This document shows, piece by piece, positions 53,838 through 62,950 of a stretch of DNA of 64,000 nt. The stretch spans positions 151,391 through 215,390 of the forward strand of contig NZ_JABASR010000005.1 of NCBI RefSeq assembly GCF_016107525.1. Reading direction: 5' to 3'. The first letter of the stretch is position 1. Each line of letters begins with the position of its first letter. The stretch is from Psychrobacter aquimaris (GTDB lineage Bacteria > Pseudomonadota > Gammaproteobacteria > Pseudomonadales > Moraxellaceae). The notes beneath the pieces were generated by a model, which searched no databases, had not been told where the DNA came from, and saw nothing but the letters and a program-made list of their open reading frames with translations. A program made the translations under genes and the position numbers.

Positions 53838-55043
53838 ATGTCAAAATACACCATGCCAGATGATAACCAGCTTCAAAATAACGGCCAAGCAAGCTTCACT
53901 GTATTCGGTGTTGGTGGTGGTGGCGGTAATGCGGTTGAACATATGGTACAACAAGGGATTAGAGGTGTAACGTTCGTCTGTGCTAACACGGATAAACAAG
54001 CGCTTGATCGTTTAACTGCACCGCACAAATTGCAGCTTGGCGCAAAAACGAATCGTGGATTAGGCGCAGGGGCAAACCCAGAAGTTGGGCGTGAAGCAGC
54101 AGAAAGCGAAGAGGAAGCTATCCGCGCATTACTCGAACATGCCGACATGGTGTTCATTACTGCTGGTATGGGCGGTGGTACAGGTACGGGTGCAGCGCCT
54201 GTGGTTGCACGTATTGCTAAAGAAATGGAAGTATTGACAGTCGCCGTAGTGACTACGCCATTTAAGTTTGAAGGTGGCAAACGTATCAAGGCTGCCAAAG
54301 CAGGTATTGAGCAGCTGACCAACTTCGTTGATTCTATCATTACGATTCCGAATGATAAGCTGATGAGTGTCTATGGCAATATCTCTATGCAAGACGCCTT
54401 TAAAAAAGCGGACGATGTATTATTACACGCGGTTCAAGGTATTGCTGAAACTATCGCTAGTGAGGGTATGATCAATATCGATTTTAACGATATTCGCACC
54501 GCAATGACGGCTAAAGGTCATGCAATGATGGGTATTGGCCGTGCCAGCGGTGATGATCGTGCGCGTCAAGCAACTGAGAAAGCCATCAGATCACCATTGC
54601 TTGATGACTTGCGTTTAGAGAATGCAAAAGGTCTATTGGTTAACGTAATCTCTTCTGAATCACTATCATTGGATGAGATGAGTAAAATTAGTATCATCGT
54701 TGAAGAAATTACAGATATCGACGATGCTCATATTTTCTATGGTTCAGTGATTGACGAAAAAATGGGTGATGACTTGCATGTTACCGTTATCGCCACGGGT
54801 CTGACTTTAGATGAAAATGCTGGGCAAGAGCCGGAAGTAGTTGAGGCACCAGTTCCTTCTGTCAATAGCACTCAGCCTGTTGACCCTAACGTGCATACCA
54901 GCGCTTTAAACAGTCAAAAGCAATCGCAGGCCCAGATGTATCAAGATACAGCTGGTGCTACCCGTGCAAGCGCGCCTCAAGAGCAGGCAAAAACCAAAAC
55001 CAATAGCATTCAAGATTATCTGAAACGCCAACAAAACAAATAA
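53838..55043 (+). CDS. ftsZ: Cell division protein FtsZ
   Basis: Tubulin-like GTPase (401 aa) polymerising into the Z-ring. GTP-binding features: VGGGGGNAVEHM at the N-terminus, the signature GGGTGTG at 112-118, TPFKFEGGKR and NIDFNDIRTAM with the T7-type catalytic region. A glutamine/proline-rich linker (about 320-385) precedes the C-terminal peptide NSIQDYLKRQ that binds FtsA and ZipA. The start is ATG 53838, after GGAG with 10-nt spacing; the longer frame from 53787 runs through the leader hairpins. It is followed by a strong terminator. Confidence 0.98.
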   Translation: MSKYTMPDDNQLQNNGQASFTVFGVGGGGGNAVEHMVQQGIRGVTFVCANTDKQALDRLTAPHKLQLGAKTNRGLGAGANPEVGREAAESEEEAIRALLEHADMVFITAGMGGGTGTGAAPVVARIAKEMEVLTVAVVTTPFKFEGGKRIKAAKAGIEQLTNFVDSIITIPNDKLMSVYGNISMQDAFKKADDVLLHAVQGIAETIASEGMINIDFNDIRTAMTAKGHAMMGIGRASGDDRARQATEKAIRSPLLDDLRLENAKGLLVNVISSESLSLDEMSKISIIVEEITDIDDAHIFYGSVIDEKMGDDLHVTVIATGLTLDENAGQEPEVVEAPVPSVNSTQPVDPNVHTSALNSQKQSQAQMYQDTAGATRASAPQEQAKTKTNSIQDYLKRQQNK

Positions 55044-55416
55044 TATTTTTAGATATTTGGAATCAAAAAAAGCCAGTACTAAGTTGCTGGCTTTTTTGTG
55101 CGTATAGATAACGCCCATATATTAGTAAGCTGATTCAGCTATCAAAGAGCTTTATTTATAAATAGCGCCTCTTGATATGAAGATAATCATTAATATATAA
55201 GCGTATAGAATAATTTATGATTGTAAATATTTACTGATATTTCGCTATTCTAAGAAGGAAAGTTCAATCAGTAAGACATAAAAACAATCAAGATTTATTG
55301 GCGATAAGTGTTATCAATCAAGGAGATAAGAAAATTAGCGAGTTTTAACTATAGCGAACTAGGGGCGGGTAATGATACACTATGGCAATTGTAACAAAAT
55401 ATGTGAGAAGACAGCC
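55044..55416. other. Intergenic region between ftsZ and lpxC
   Basis: 373 nt, with the ftsZ terminator first and then AT-rich sequence that must hold the lpxC promoter. No clear -35/-10 pair and no ORF was found. Confidence 0.45.
55065..55097 (+). terminator. Terminator of ftsZ
   Basis: AAAAAAGCCAG and CTGGCTTTTTT form an 11-bp stem with a 10-nt loop, 21 nt after the ftsZ stop. Confidence 0.92.
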
Positions 55417-56334
55417 ATGAACCAAAGAACCATAAAAACTGCGATTGCTGTCACAGGTATTGGTCTTCATAGTGGTCAGCCTGTTGACCTAGAGTTTCAT
55501 CCGCAACCTATTGATACGGGTATTGTTTTCGAGCGTTCTGATATCGAAGGCAGCCAGCCGATCCCAGCCAGTGCCTTTTTGGTACAAGACACTATGATGT
55601 CATCAAATTTAGTGTTTGGTGGAACACGTGTGGGGACGGTCGAGCATTTGCTTAGTGCCATTGCTGGACTAGGTGTGGATAATCTTTTAATCCGTGTGTC
55701 AGCCTCAGAAATACCAATTATGGATGGTAGTGCCGCTCCTTTTGTGGCGCTGCTACTTGACGCAGGATTTTGTGAACAAGATGCTTTAAAGAAGTTTATA
55801 AAAATCGTCAGACCAGTACGAGTAAAAGTAGACGATAAATGGGCAGAACTGCGCCCTTATGAAGGGTTTGAGCTAAATTTTGAGATTGATTTTGATCATC
55901 CTGCTATCGACAAAGATTTCCAGCATGCCCAGCTGCAGTTTTCGACGCAAAACTTCATTGAGCAATTGAGTTCAGCCCGTACTTTTGGTTTTTTACGGGA
56001 TATCGAAGCCTTACGTCAGAATAATTTGGCGTTAGGAGGCAGTATGGACAATGCCATTGTTATTGATGAAGCAAATATTCTTAACGAAGAAGGTCTACGT
56101 TTTAATGATGAGTTCGTTCGTCATAAAATTTTGGATGCTTTAGGTGATTTATATTTGATTGGTTATCCGATTTTGGGCCGTTTTAATGCTTATAAATCTG
56201 GTCACGCGTTGAACAATTTATTGGTACGTGAGATATTATCTGACCATAATAATTTTGAAATTGTAACTTTTGATGACAATGTAACGTGTCCAATCCAGTA
56301 TTTACCTCTTGAAGGTTTGACTGTTGAAGGATGA
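55417..56334 (+). CDS. lpxC: UDP-3-O-acyl-N-acetylglucosamine deacetylase
   Basis: Zinc-dependent committed enzyme of lipid A synthesis (305 aa). The metal ligands His77 (TVEHLLSA), His236 and Asp240 (HKILDALGD) and the His263 (SGHALNN) fit the E. coli H79/H238/D242/H265 set. It starts TIKTAIAVTGIGLHSG, as usual. The start is ATG 55417, 7 nt after GAGAAG; the longer frame from 55372 has no SD. It follows ftsZ, which is the conserved order. LpxC is usually degraded by FtsH, also encoded in this window. Confidence 0.97.
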   Translation: MNQRTIKTAIAVTGIGLHSGQPVDLEFHPQPIDTGIVFERSDIEGSQPIPASAFLVQDTMMSSNLVFGGTRVGTVEHLLSAIAGLGVDNLLIRVSASEIPIMDGSAAPFVALLLDAGFCEQDALKKFIKIVRPVRVKVDDKWAELRPYEGFELNFEIDFDHPAIDKDFQHAQLQFSTQNFIEQLSSARTFGFLRDIEALRQNNLALGGSMDNAIVIDEANILNEEGLRFNDEFVRHKILDALGDLYLIGYPILGRFNAYKSGHALNNLLVREILSDHNNFEIVTFDDNVTCPIQYLPLEGLTVEG

Positions 56335-56632
56335 ATACAGGAATATACACGAAGTATCGAAACATTTACGCAATATTACATAATCCGGCTGTAATTACAT
56401 TCTAATAATATTCATTATTTTGAATGTATTGTTTAGATTATTTTAACAATTCTGCTCCAGAGTAGAGAATATACAAGCTGTGGATAGTTTTTCAATCATC
56501 TGTTGGTGACGTTCATAATGTGAACGGAGCGAGCAGGTGATTTTTTTCGTTTGCATCATTACAAAATCCCAGCCTTACCCGCTGATTTTTACGGTTTAGT
56601 TTACACAACTTTACATAGTAACATTAAGAATT
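56335..56632. other. Convergent gap between lpxC and dciA
   Basis: 298 nt between two convergent stop codons. It is AT-rich with no clear terminator hairpin and no supported ORF; the two transcripts may run into each other. Confidence 0.4.
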
Positions 56633-57148
56633 TCAATGATTTGCCAGACGCAAAAGCGCTTTTTTGAGATTTTCATCAGTGGTGACATGCTCTGCAGCCT
56701 GTGATATAGTCCGCTTTGTGTTTTGGCTAAGAGCCTGATTTGCATTGGCTTTACTAGATTTTGACAAGGTTGCTGATGCTGCTGGTAGTTGTTTAGATGA
56801 GTGATTATCAGCTGAGCTTTTAGCTACGACGACGCGAATTTGCTTGAGTTGTTTAAATGTAATTGACTGCTCTGTTAGGACTTGCAAATAAGCGCTCTGT
56901 AAATAGCGAATATGATTAGCGGCAGTCATTGAGCCCACACTGAGTATTAATTGCTCGGATGTGAGGCCTACGACCCAACAGGTATTAAGGATTTCTTCAG
57001 GTAGACAATCTACCAATAACTCTTTTACCTCATGGGTCGCTTCTATATATAGCCGCATATTGTCAGCAAGCGTTCGGGGTAGTGCGCTACCAGCAAAAGC
57101 TTGATGGTCGATAAGTTGGGCAAGCCGATTTGGCTGTTTTTTTGACAT
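56633..57148 (-). CDS. dciA: DciA (DUF721) replicative helicase loader-like protein
   Basis: A 171-aa protein with a DUF721/DciA domain. The region from about residue 25 to 110 fits the KH-like fold: VKELLVDCLPEEILNTCWVVGL, LILSVGSMTAANHIRYLQSAYLQVL, then FKQLKQIRVVV. The C-terminal 55 residues are a polar Ser/Ala/Lys-rich tail, as in other DciA proteins. DciA interacts with DnaB in bacteria lacking DnaC and lies next to lpxC in many gammaproteobacteria, between lpxC and secA. Here it is inverted relative to lpxC and no secA follows. Confidence 0.87.
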   Translation of the reverse strand: MSKKQPNRLAQLIDHQAFAGSALPRTLADNMRLYIEATHEVKELLVDCLPEEILNTCWVVGLTSEQLILSVGSMTAANHIRYLQSAYLQVLTEQSITFKQLKQIRVVVAKSSADNHSSKQLPAASATLSKSSKANANQALSQNTKRTISQAAEHVTTDENLKKALLRLANH

Positions 57149-57411
57149 CGTAATGACTCATCTAATAGGTGACAAAATCGATATTCATAACTGACAGGCT
57201 AAAAGTAATTTATAGTGAACAATTTGCGAGATAGTTGACTAAGCAGAATATGGTATTAATAGCTAATATCGGCATTAGTCACTACAGAAGAAATAGCGGG
57301 CTGTTGTAATAAGGATTTTATCATGTTTTTTTAATGATTATCTCCTCTAAACTAATTGATGCTTTGTCACGGATGACGAGCGGTCTTGTATTAACAATAG
57401 GTAGTAAATTT

Positions 57412-58140
57412 ATGAAACAAGCTTTATTAATTTTGTCAGTATTGGGAATGGGTATAGCACAGACAAGTGGTGCTGTCGAAACAACCTTTCAACCAAATAA
57501 TACCTTGAGTCATACCATCACAAATATTTCTGCTTCTTCGAACTACGGTTCTAGTCGCAATATCTATAGCACTAACAGTGGTGCTCATGTATATAGCAAC
57601 GACGAGATCAGTCAAGCTATTGATAATTTAAGTGCGCATGCCAAGCAAAAAGAATACCAGCTTGCTTCGCTTACCAGCCGTTTGTCTTACGAGCAGCGTC
57701 AGCAGCAATCAAGCCGTGCTCCTGATCGCAATTCTGCTCCTGCTATCGCAGCGGCAAATGCCTCTCGAGTAGCCCTATCTAGAAGCTCTGGCTACTGTGC
57801 TCGCTATGTACGTAAAGCGCTACAATCAGCAGGTTACGAATTTACGCCTAATCCTTCAGCATATCAGTATGCCTCTCGTGGCACACTTGCCCAAGCAGGT
57901 TTTACTAAGATCAGTAATGATATGCAGCCACAAGTGGGTGACGTTGTTGTCTATAATCGCACTTCAAACCGCCCACATGGTCATATCCAGATCTTTGATG
58001 GCAACGATTGGGTATCTGATTTCCGTCAAAACAGTATTAGCCCATACAGCGGTACTTACAGCTATACGACATGGCGTGATTCACAATATGTCGATGATGC
58101 ATCAGACCGCGGCATCTACCTTGCGATGGCTGACAAATAA
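57412..58140 (+). CDS. Secreted CHAP-like amidase/endopeptidase
   Basis: A 242-aa exported protein: signal peptide to about residue 21 (GIAQTSGA), a polar Ser/Asn/Gln-rich middle (22-120), and a C-terminal CHAP/NlpC-like domain with Cys129 in SGYCARYVRKAL, His189/His191 in RPHGHIQIFDG and a downstream DFRQN. This Cys-His-(Asn/Asp) set suggests a peptidoglycan-processing cysteine hydrolase. The start is ATG 57412, 8 nt after AGGTAG; the longer frame from 57334 adds 26 residues with no SD. It is divergent from dciA and monocistronic. Confidence 0.85.
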   Translation: MKQALLILSVLGMGIAQTSGAVETTFQPNNTLSHTITNISASSNYGSSRNIYSTNSGAHVYSNDEISQAIDNLSAHAKQKEYQLASLTSRLSYEQRQQQSSRAPDRNSAPAIAAANASRVALSRSSGYCARYVRKALQSAGYEFTPNPSAYQYASRGTLAQAGFTKISNDMQPQVGDVVVYNRTSNRPHGHIQIFDGNDWVSDFRQNSISPYSGTYSYTTWRDSQYVDDASDRGIYLAMADK

Positions 58141-58181
58141 ATATTAGTTAGATATAACCTAAGTTAAAAGTTTTCTCCAAA

Positions 58182-58219
58182 CCCAGTAATGCTTTTTATA
58201 GCGTTGCTGGGCTTTTTTT
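58182..58219 (+). terminator. Terminator after the CHAP-like gene
   Basis: CCCAGTAATGC and GCGTTGCTGGG pair over 11 bp with two G-T pairs around an 8-nt loop, followed by a T-run. Confidence 0.85.
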
Positions 58220-58255
58220 GCGCTTTGAGTTGTGATGCCCAATGCAAAACTAGAG

Positions 58256-58981
58256 CTAAAGCTTAAATCTCGACCAGTGGTTGCGATTGTGAAAGTCAGG
58301 CGGAGAGGGATGGCTTGAGGCAAAATATAAAGCAGTCTCACCAAACCATAGAATAACGCAAGGATGTATCTGCTCAATCACAGTATTTGCGGTGACGTAC
58401 TGCTGATTGGGTAGTCGGGTCACGGGCACCCCAAAGCTCCGCTCATAATGATGAGGTTGATTTGCTACTGATGAACCATTAGATAAAGGGTTTTCTACGT
58501 AGCTCAATGCTGGCTTTACATTATCTGTCCAATCAATAGATGCGTGCTGTCCATCAGCTGTGTGTAAGGGTATTGGCGGTAAGGTGGCAGGATTACGATA
58601 GCTCTGAAATTGATACAGTGCGTAACGACCGTCTGGATTGGCATTAATCTCAATGTAAGGCGCTGTTTTGTGATCATTCGTTAGATCTTTATCATTTATC
58701 AGACGACCAGCGATAAAACACTCAAGGCAAGTCTCCTCCCATAAGTAATCATCGAATCTTACTTGCGCTTGCTGCCAAGTCGGCCAAGTTAGTTGATCTG
58801 CTAACACTTGACTGGGTAAGGTAACTTGATAGGTCAGCTGTAAGTGCAATAATGGCTGTCGAATAATCTGTGCACTCACATCTATACAGATACGCTGTAA
58901 CTCATCTACAGTCACACCCAGTTGCTGCGCATCGTTTGCTATCGTTTCAGCGGCTATACGGAGATTGAATGATTGGTTCAT
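58256..58981 (-). CDS. DOMON-like protein (type 9 carbohydrate-binding-like)
   Basis: A 241-aa protein with the pattern of the bacterial DOMON-like family: DDYLWEETCLECFIAG, then PYIEINANPDGRYALYQFQSYR, DNVKPALSYV and the C-terminal ILWFGETALYFASSHPSPPDFH. The fold is a beta-sandwich binding sugars or hydrophobic ligands; no catalytic role is known. No signal peptide is seen. It converges with the CHAP-like gene and shares no operon. Function inferred from pattern alone. Confidence 0.68.
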   Translation of the reverse strand: MNQSFNLRIAAETIANDAQQLGVTVDELQRICIDVSAQIIRQPLLHLQLTYQVTLPSQVLADQLTWPTWQQAQVRFDDYLWEETCLECFIAGRLINDKDLTNDHKTAPYIEINANPDGRYALYQFQSYRNPATLPPIPLHTADGQHASIDWTDNVKPALSYVENPLSNGSSVANQPHHYERSFGVPVTRLPNQQYVTANTVIEQIHPCVILWFGETALYFASSHPSPPDFHNRNHWSRFKL

Positions 58982-59084
58982 AATTTAAGATCCGACAATA
59001 AAAATATATAAGTAACCATAAAAAAGTTGTACCGATTAAGAGAGCTAATACTACACGCTAAGTAAATCCAATACGATTAGGCAA

Positions 59085-59124
59085 TATAAAAGCCGCGAGC
59101 AAGATGCATCGCGGCTTTTATATT
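59085..59124. terminator. Terminator between yhbY and the DOMON-like gene
   Basis: TAAAAGCCGCGA and TCGCGGCTTTTA form a perfect 12-bp stem with a 10-nt loop, with A-run and T-run on the flanks. It lies downstream of yhbY on the minus strand, its probable client. Confidence 0.9.
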
Positions 59125-59196
59125 TATCGTCATCATTTAGCTATGACTTGAGTTGGTGCGGCATACAATCACTCAAACCAAGCTGGTCATGACATA

Positions 59197-59508
59197 TTAT
59201 TGCGCATGACGTGCTAAGTTAGACAGTTTTGGGTTGGCGTTTGGATTTTTACGTAGCAATAGTGCCATACGACCAATAGAATGAACCAAAGACGCGTTAG
59301 CCGCTTTGGCAAGTTCCGCACCGATGACATCGCGTTCTTCTTTTGTGCCAGCAGGCAGTTTTACTTTGATGAGCTCATGATCTGATAGCGCGCGATCAAT
59401 CTCTTCAGTAATGGTTGGGGTAATACCTTTGTTACCAATCATGACGATAGGTTTGAGGTCGTGACCAATGCCTCTTAGGCGTTTAATGGTAGCGTTATCG
59501 AGTTGCAT
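59197..59508 (-). CDS. yhbY: YhbY family ribosome-assembly RNA-binding protein
   Basis: A 103-aa CRM-domain (KH-like) RNA-binding protein associated with pre-50S particles. MQLDNATIKRLRGIGHDLKP, VMIGNKGITPTITEEIDRAL, and HELIKVKLPAGTKEERD with the family's GxxG-type GNKG loop are present. The C-terminus is a little longer than E. coli YhbY (97 aa). It diverges from rlmE across 342 nt, the arrangement conserved in gammaproteobacteria together with ftsH and folP. Confidence 0.95.
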   Translation of the reverse strand: MQLDNATIKRLRGIGHDLKPIVMIGNKGITPTITEEIDRALSDHELIKVKLPAGTKEERDVIGAELAKAANASLVHSIGRMALLLRKNPNANPKLSNLARHAQ

Positions 59509-59850
59509 AGAATTCCTAGGTGTTGGTAAAAATAAAAGACAGTGCTATTAAGAGCAGTTGACGACCATTATAGATAATCTGTGGTCATCTTGCATGAGAT
59601 CAGCAGGATTTTGCACGATTTTACGTGATGAAAATGTTAAACTGAATGTTTGGGCACATTATAAACGCTACTGTCTGATAAATCAGTGTTTTAACCAATA
59701 GAATTTCGCCAGTCTAAGACTGTAAATGTATAAAAAGCTTGATTAATAGCATACTCGAATGAATTTAACCCATATCGAAGTGCTTCAGAAATCTTTTAGC
59801 TACTTCAGTAATATGTATTAATGTTTTGCAAAGCAATAGGAGCAGGTATT
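59509..59850. other. Divergent control region between yhbY and rlmE
   Basis: 342 nt separating divergent genes. No ORF of interest; promoters for both directions must lie here, but the AT-rich composition gives many weak candidates and none was preferred. Confidence 0.45.
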
Positions 59851-60483
59851 TTGGCCACGCGTATCGAAAATAAAAAACTGTCAAAGAGTAGTAGCGCTTG
59901 GATGAAAGAGCATATTGACGATCATTATGTGCAAAAAGCGCAAAAAGATGGCTATCGTGCCCGTGCTGCCTATAAATTATTAGAAATTAATGAAAAGACC
60001 AATATTATTAAAAAAGGCATGACGGTTGTGGATTTGGGCAGTGCTCCAGGCAGTTGGTCTCAAGTGGCAGGTCAGCTGGTAGGCGAAAAAGGTATTTTGA
60101 TTGCCTCTGATATTCTGCCGATGGATACATTGCCTGATGTGACCTTTATTCAAGGCGACTTTCGCGAAGCAGAAGTGTTTGATGCGATCATGGCAGAGGT
60201 TGGTGATAGGCAGGTTGATGTAGTGCTGTCCGATATGGCACCAAATACGGCAGGTAACAGCGCAATCGATCAGCCACGCATGATGTATTTATGCGAGCTG
60301 GCAGTGGACTTTGCGCTTGCAACCTTACCAGAAGGTGGCGCACTTATTATGAAAGTGTTTCAAGGCGAAGGCACACAAGAATTACGCAAGCAGATGCAGC
60401 AGGATTTTAGTAAGATTCGTAGTATCAAACCAGGTGCGTCAAGACCACGGTCAAAAGAGATGTTTTGGATAGCGATTAAATAA
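59851..60483 (+). CDS. rlmE: 23S rRNA (uridine-2'-O)-methyltransferase RlmE
   Basis: SAM-dependent 2'-O-methyltransferase (210 aa) of U2552 in 23S rRNA. It has VVDLGSAPGSWSQVA, LSDMAPNTAGN and a K-D-K-E set (Lys in YRARAAYKLLE, Asp in SDMAP, Lys in MKVFQGEG, Glu in SKEMFW) typical of RrmJ. The start is TTG 59851 with AGGAG 8 nt before, giving MATRIENKK; ATG 59821 adds ten residues and has no SD. It precedes ftsH (401 nt gap), as in E. coli. Confidence 0.96.
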   Translation: MATRIENKKLSKSSSAWMKEHIDDHYVQKAQKDGYRARAAYKLLEINEKTNIIKKGMTVVDLGSAPGSWSQVAGQLVGEKGILIASDILPMDTLPDVTFIQGDFREAEVFDAIMAEVGDRQVDVVLSDMAPNTAGNSAIDQPRMMYLCELAVDFALATLPEGGALIMKVFQGEGTQELRKQMQQDFSKIRSIKPGASRPRSKEMFWIAIK

Positions 60484-60884
60484 TCATAAAGTCGTTACGT
60501 CACAGCCATTGTAAGCGAGATAATGTGTCACCATAACAGAGTCTTATGAGTGCATTGAACCCGCTACAATCGTTAACTGAATAATAGCGAAACCTGCTTG
60601 AATTATGCAGGTTAGCACCACATATCATGGTATATTAACTTTGTTTCAAGCATATGTTTTAGGCAAAGTCGTCTGACAATAAGCGCCTGATGTGCTCATC
60701 TACGATAGATATATAGGTCATTGATATTTATAACTTGTGAAAACAGTTCTAATGCAGCATTTGGGTTGTGTCAGTCTGAATCACAAATTCTGGCTATGAA
60801 TATATCTACTAAAAAATGAGCAATACGTTTATAGACGTCACGTGTTTAATAAACACACCAATAAGTAAGGGATGGGAATAACTA
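60484..60884. other. Intergenic region before ftsH
   Basis: 401 nt, unusually long for rlmE-ftsH. It contains a hairpin AACCTGC/GCAGGTT (60591-60613) and a palindrome GTGTTTAATAAACAC (60842-60856) shortly before the ftsH SD. No heat-shock promoter pattern could be established by eye. Confidence 0.45.
60842..60856. promoter_or_regulatory. Palindrome just upstream of ftsH
   Basis: GTGTTTAATAAACAC, a perfect palindrome except for the centre, 29 nt before the ftsH start. It could be an operator or a transcript stem near the ribosome binding site. Confidence 0.35.
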
Positions 60885-62780
60885 GTGAGCGACATGGTAA
60901 AAAATACCTTATTGTGGCTGGTGGTAATCGGCGTTTTGGTGCTGGTGTTTAGCGGCTTTGATCAATCATCCGAGCCGGATAGCCTTAACTACTCTGAGTT
61001 TGTGACCGCTGTGTCAGAAAACCAAGTAGCCAGCGTTGAAATCGATGGCGAGCAAATCACCGGCGAAAAGAAAAATGGTTCATCTTTTGAGACCATTAGA
61101 CCAGCTGTGTCAGATGACGAGCTGATGCCATTGCTGCGTGAGAACCAAGTTGAAGTCCAAGGGACTGCACCAAAACGCCAAAGCGTCTTGATGCAATTAC
61201 TGATAGCCAGTTTCCCAATTCTATTGATTATTGGTCTGTTTTTATTCTTCATGCGTAACATGCAAGGCGGCGCTGGCGGTAAAGGCGGCGGCCCTATGAG
61301 CTTTGGTAAGTCAAAAGCCAAAATGCTGACTGAAGACCAAATCAAGGTGAACTTTGAAGATGTGGCTGGTTGTGAAGAGGCCAAAGAAGAAGTGGTCGAA
61401 GTGGTCGAGTTTTTACGCGACCCTGATAAATTTACCAAGCTGGGTGCAACAATTCCACGTGGTATCTTAATGGTAGGCCCTCCAGGTACGGGTAAAACCT
61501 TATTAGCCAGAGCCATTGCAGGTGAAGCTAAAGTGCCGTTCTTCTCAATCTCAGGTTCTGATTTTGTTGAAATGTTTGTTGGTGTCGGTGCCTCACGTGT
61601 ACGCGATATGTTCGAACAAGCGAAAAAGAGCGCACCTTGCATCATCTTTATTGATGAAATTGATGCGGTCGGTCGTCATCGTGGCTCGGGTATGGGCGGC
61701 GGTAATGATGAGCGTGAGCAGACACTGAACCAATTATTGGTCGAAATGGATGGTTTTGAAGGCAACGAAGGCGTAATCGTCATTGCCGCGACTAACCGTG
61801 CAGATGTGCTTGATAAAGCGCTACTGCGTCCAGGTCGTTTTGACCGTCAGGTACAAGTGGGCTTGCCAGATATTAAAGGTCGTGAACAAATTCTAAAAGT
61901 GCATTTGAGAAAACTGCCGAATACTATCGGTGTTGATGCCAATGCACTGGCTCGCGGCACACCTGGATTTAGTGGTGCGCAGCTGGCCAACCTTGTCAAC
62001 GAAGCGGCACTGTTTGCGGCACGTCGTAATAAGACCAGCGTTGATATGAATGACTTTGAGGATGCAAAAGACAAGCTATATATGGGTCCTGAGCGTAAAT
62101 CAATGGTCATCCGTGAAGAGGAGCGCCGTGCGACTGCTTATCATGAAGCAGGTCACGCCTTAGTGGCTGAGCTACTACCAGGTACTGATCCTGTGCATAA
62201 AGTCACTATTATGCCGCGTGGTTTTGCGCTTGGGGTTACTTGGCAGTTGCCAGAGCATGACCAAACCAGTATGTATAAATCAAAAATGCTGAGTGATATT
62301 GCTATTTTATTCGGTGGTCGTATCGCTGAAGAGGTCTTTATCAATCAAATGTCGACGGGTGCTTCTAACGACTTTGAACGTGCAACCAAGATGGCTCGCG
62401 CCATGGTAACAAAATACGGTATGTCTGATGCCCTTGGTATCATGGTTTACGAAGACGAAGATAGCTCACAAGGCTATTTTGGCTCTAGTAGCCGTACGAT
62501 TTCAGAAGCCACGCAGCAAAAGGTCGACGAAGAAGTTCGCCGTATGCTAGAAGAGCAGTATGACATCGCGCGTGAATTGATTGAAGGCAATCAAGAGAAA
62601 ATGCATGCGATGGTTGATGCTCTCATGAAATGGGAAACCATTGACCGTGATCAATTGCAAGATATCCTAGCAGGTGAAGACCCACGTCCACCAAGAGTCT
62701 ATCAGCATAACGAAGTCAACTTGTCAAAGAATGATATCAAGACAACTGGCTCAACACCGCCACCATTACCAGCGATGTAG
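60885..62780 (+). CDS. ftsH: ATP-dependent zinc metalloprotease FtsH
   Basis: Inner-membrane AAA+ protease (631 aa). Two membrane segments (about 8-23 and 103-124) flank a periplasmic domain; Walker A GPPGTGKT at 198-205, Walker B IIFIDEID at 253-260, the second region of homology with [22 protein letters not shown], and the zinc motif HEAGH at 420-424. FtsH degrades misfolded membrane proteins and controls LpxC levels. The start is GTG 60885, 7 nt after GGGAA; ATG 60894 is the alternative. It is followed by a terminator and folP. Confidence 0.97.
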   Translation: MSDMVKNTLLWLVVIGVLVLVFSGFDQSSEPDSLNYSEFVTAVSENQVASVEIDGEQITGEKKNGSSFETIRPAVSDDELMPLLRENQVEVQGTAPKRQSVLMQLLIASFPILLIIGLFLFFMRNMQGGAGGKGGGPMSFGKSKAKMLTEDQIKVNFEDVAGCEEAKEEVVEVVEFLRDPDKFTKLGATIPRGILMVGPPGTGKTLLARAIAGEAKVPFFSISGSDFVEMFVGVGASRVRDMFEQAKKSAPCIIFIDEIDAVGRHRGSGMGGGNDEREQTLNQLLVEMDGFEGNEGVIVIAATNRADVLDKALLRPGRFDRQVQVGLPDIKGREQILKVHLRKLPNTIGVDANALARGTPGFSGAQLANLVNEAALFAARRNKTSVDMNDFEDAKDKLYMGPERKSMVIREEERRATAYHEAGHALVAELLPGTDPVHKVTIMPRGFALGVTWQLPEHDQTSMYKSKMLSDIAILFGGRIAEEVFINQMSTGASNDFERATKMARAMVTKYGMSDALGIMVYEDEDSSQGYFGSSSRTISEATQQKVDEEVRRMLEEQYDIARELIEGNQEKMHAMVDALMKWETIDRDQLQDILAGEDPRPPRVYQHNEVNLSKNDIKTTGSTPPPLPAM

Positions 62781-62805
62781 TTGCTAGCTCATTAATACTC
62801 AATAG

Positions 62806-62833
62806 AAAAGCCCTTTTTAATAAAGGGCTTTTT
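62806..62833 (+). terminator. Terminator of ftsH
   Basis: AAAAGCCCTTT and AAAGGGCTTTT form an 11-bp stem with loop TTAAT, ending in T-residues, 25 nt after the stop. Confidence 0.92.
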
Positions 62834-62950
62834 GTTGTCCATATTTCATGAAGGGCTTAGTACAGAATAAGGTTTACTGGTATCATAAGCACAGTGTATA
62901 ACAGACAATGTGCAATAATATAGAATATTTTGATGAGAGATGGTTTGGTT

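Noticed and set aside
54906..55118. Minus-strand frame across the end of ftsZ and its terminator
   Set aside because: It runs through the terminator hairpin and mirrors the ftsZ coding sequence.
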